Shown here in pieces: positions 5,589 through 5,631 of a stretch of 5,631 nucleotides of DNA. This DNA comes from Pseudomonadota bacterium (GTDB lineage: Bacteria; Pseudomonadota; Alphaproteobacteria; Acetobacterales; Acetobacteraceae): the NCBI GenBank assembly GCA_021819535.1, contig JAKAQU010000209.1, positions 1 to 5,631 on the forward strand, given 5' to 3'. Every line of letters starts with the position of its first letter. The first letter of the stretch is position 1. The notes under the pieces were generated by a model. The model had not been told where the DNA came from and ran no database searches. It saw nothing but the letters and a program-made list of their open reading frames with translations. The position numbers were made by a program, and so were the translations under genes.

Positions 5589-5622
5589 GCGCCCCAAGCT
5601 CGCGGCGCGGCCGCCGGGGCGC
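5589..5622. repeat. Nested GC-rich inverted repeat
   Basis: Outer arms GCGCCCC (5589-5595) and GGGGCGC (5616-5622) are perfect complements. Inside them GCGGC (5602-5606) pairs with GCCGC (5610-5614) around a 3-base GCG loop. A T5 run lies just upstream at 5581-5585, and no T run follows on either strand, so this is not a standard terminator. It lies at the window edge and may belong to the same repeat family or to the next gene's control region. Confidence 0.4.
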
Positions 5623-5631
5623 AAGTCCTGT

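Larger units (their letters stand above)
5424..5631. other. Non-coding right edge rich in palindromes
   Basis: After the permease stop there is a run of seven T (5425-5431), then the hairpin cluster, then a GC-rich nested palindrome. A minus-strand frame across 5624-5430 is only a reading of these repeats. No gene or RNA gene is recognised. The T run precedes rather than follows the first hairpin, so no classical intrinsic terminator directly follows the permease. Confidence 0.7.

Noticed and set aside
5430..5624. Minus-strand 64-codon frame at the right edge
   Set aside because: It is entirely made of the palindromic repeats and has no independent coding evidence.

Overview
The window looks like GC-rich alphaproteobacterial DNA. 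The reading frames have strongly G/C-biased third positions, there are few AT-rich stretches, and gene packing is dense. The palindrome cluster at the right edge resembles intergenic repeats I associate with Acetobacteraceae/Rhodospirillales. That assignment is from memory and tentative.

Left half (1-2426), minus strand: a three-gene operon for a molybdenum hydroxylase of the xanthine dehydrogenase/CO dehydrogenase superfamily. Transcription runs right to left in the order medium FAD subunit (2426-1545), small [2Fe-2S] subunit (1548-1057) and large molybdopterin subunit (from 1060, cut off by the window start). Both junctions are 4-base ATGA overlaps, which suggests translational coupling and equal subunit supply. 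The order M-S-L is that of coxMSL. The substrate cannot be read from the window, because the part of the large subunit that carries the CoxL-type active-site loop lies beyond base 1.

Centre (2427-2720): a 294-bp divergent intergenic region. It holds three TTATC boxes spaced exactly 11 bp apart, an exact 8-bp direct repeat GCGCTCAT with 31-bp spacing, a candidate -10 element between those two copies, and an inverted repeat abutting the Shine-Dalgarno sequence of the rightward gene. The direct repeat is a plausible operator for the neighbouring regulator.

Right half (2721-5423), plus strand: a MocR-type regulator (GntR winged helix fused to a PLP-dependent aminotransferase fold, with the PLP lysine present). 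After 72 bp comes a 12-helix major facilitator permease that carries the signature of the Jen1-type lactate/pyruvate:proton symporters in helix 7.

Right edge (5424-5631): non-coding. It carries four successive hairpins, each with a GGC-N3-GCC core and a 3-base loop, followed by a GC-rich nested palindrome.

Working model (inference): the permease imports a small organic acid, the three-subunit hydroxylase or dehydrogenase oxidises it or a related compound in the cytoplasm, and the MocR protein controls the divergent promoters. Each protein family is well known. The possible novelty lies in this combination, the unknown substrate, and the structured intergenic DNA.
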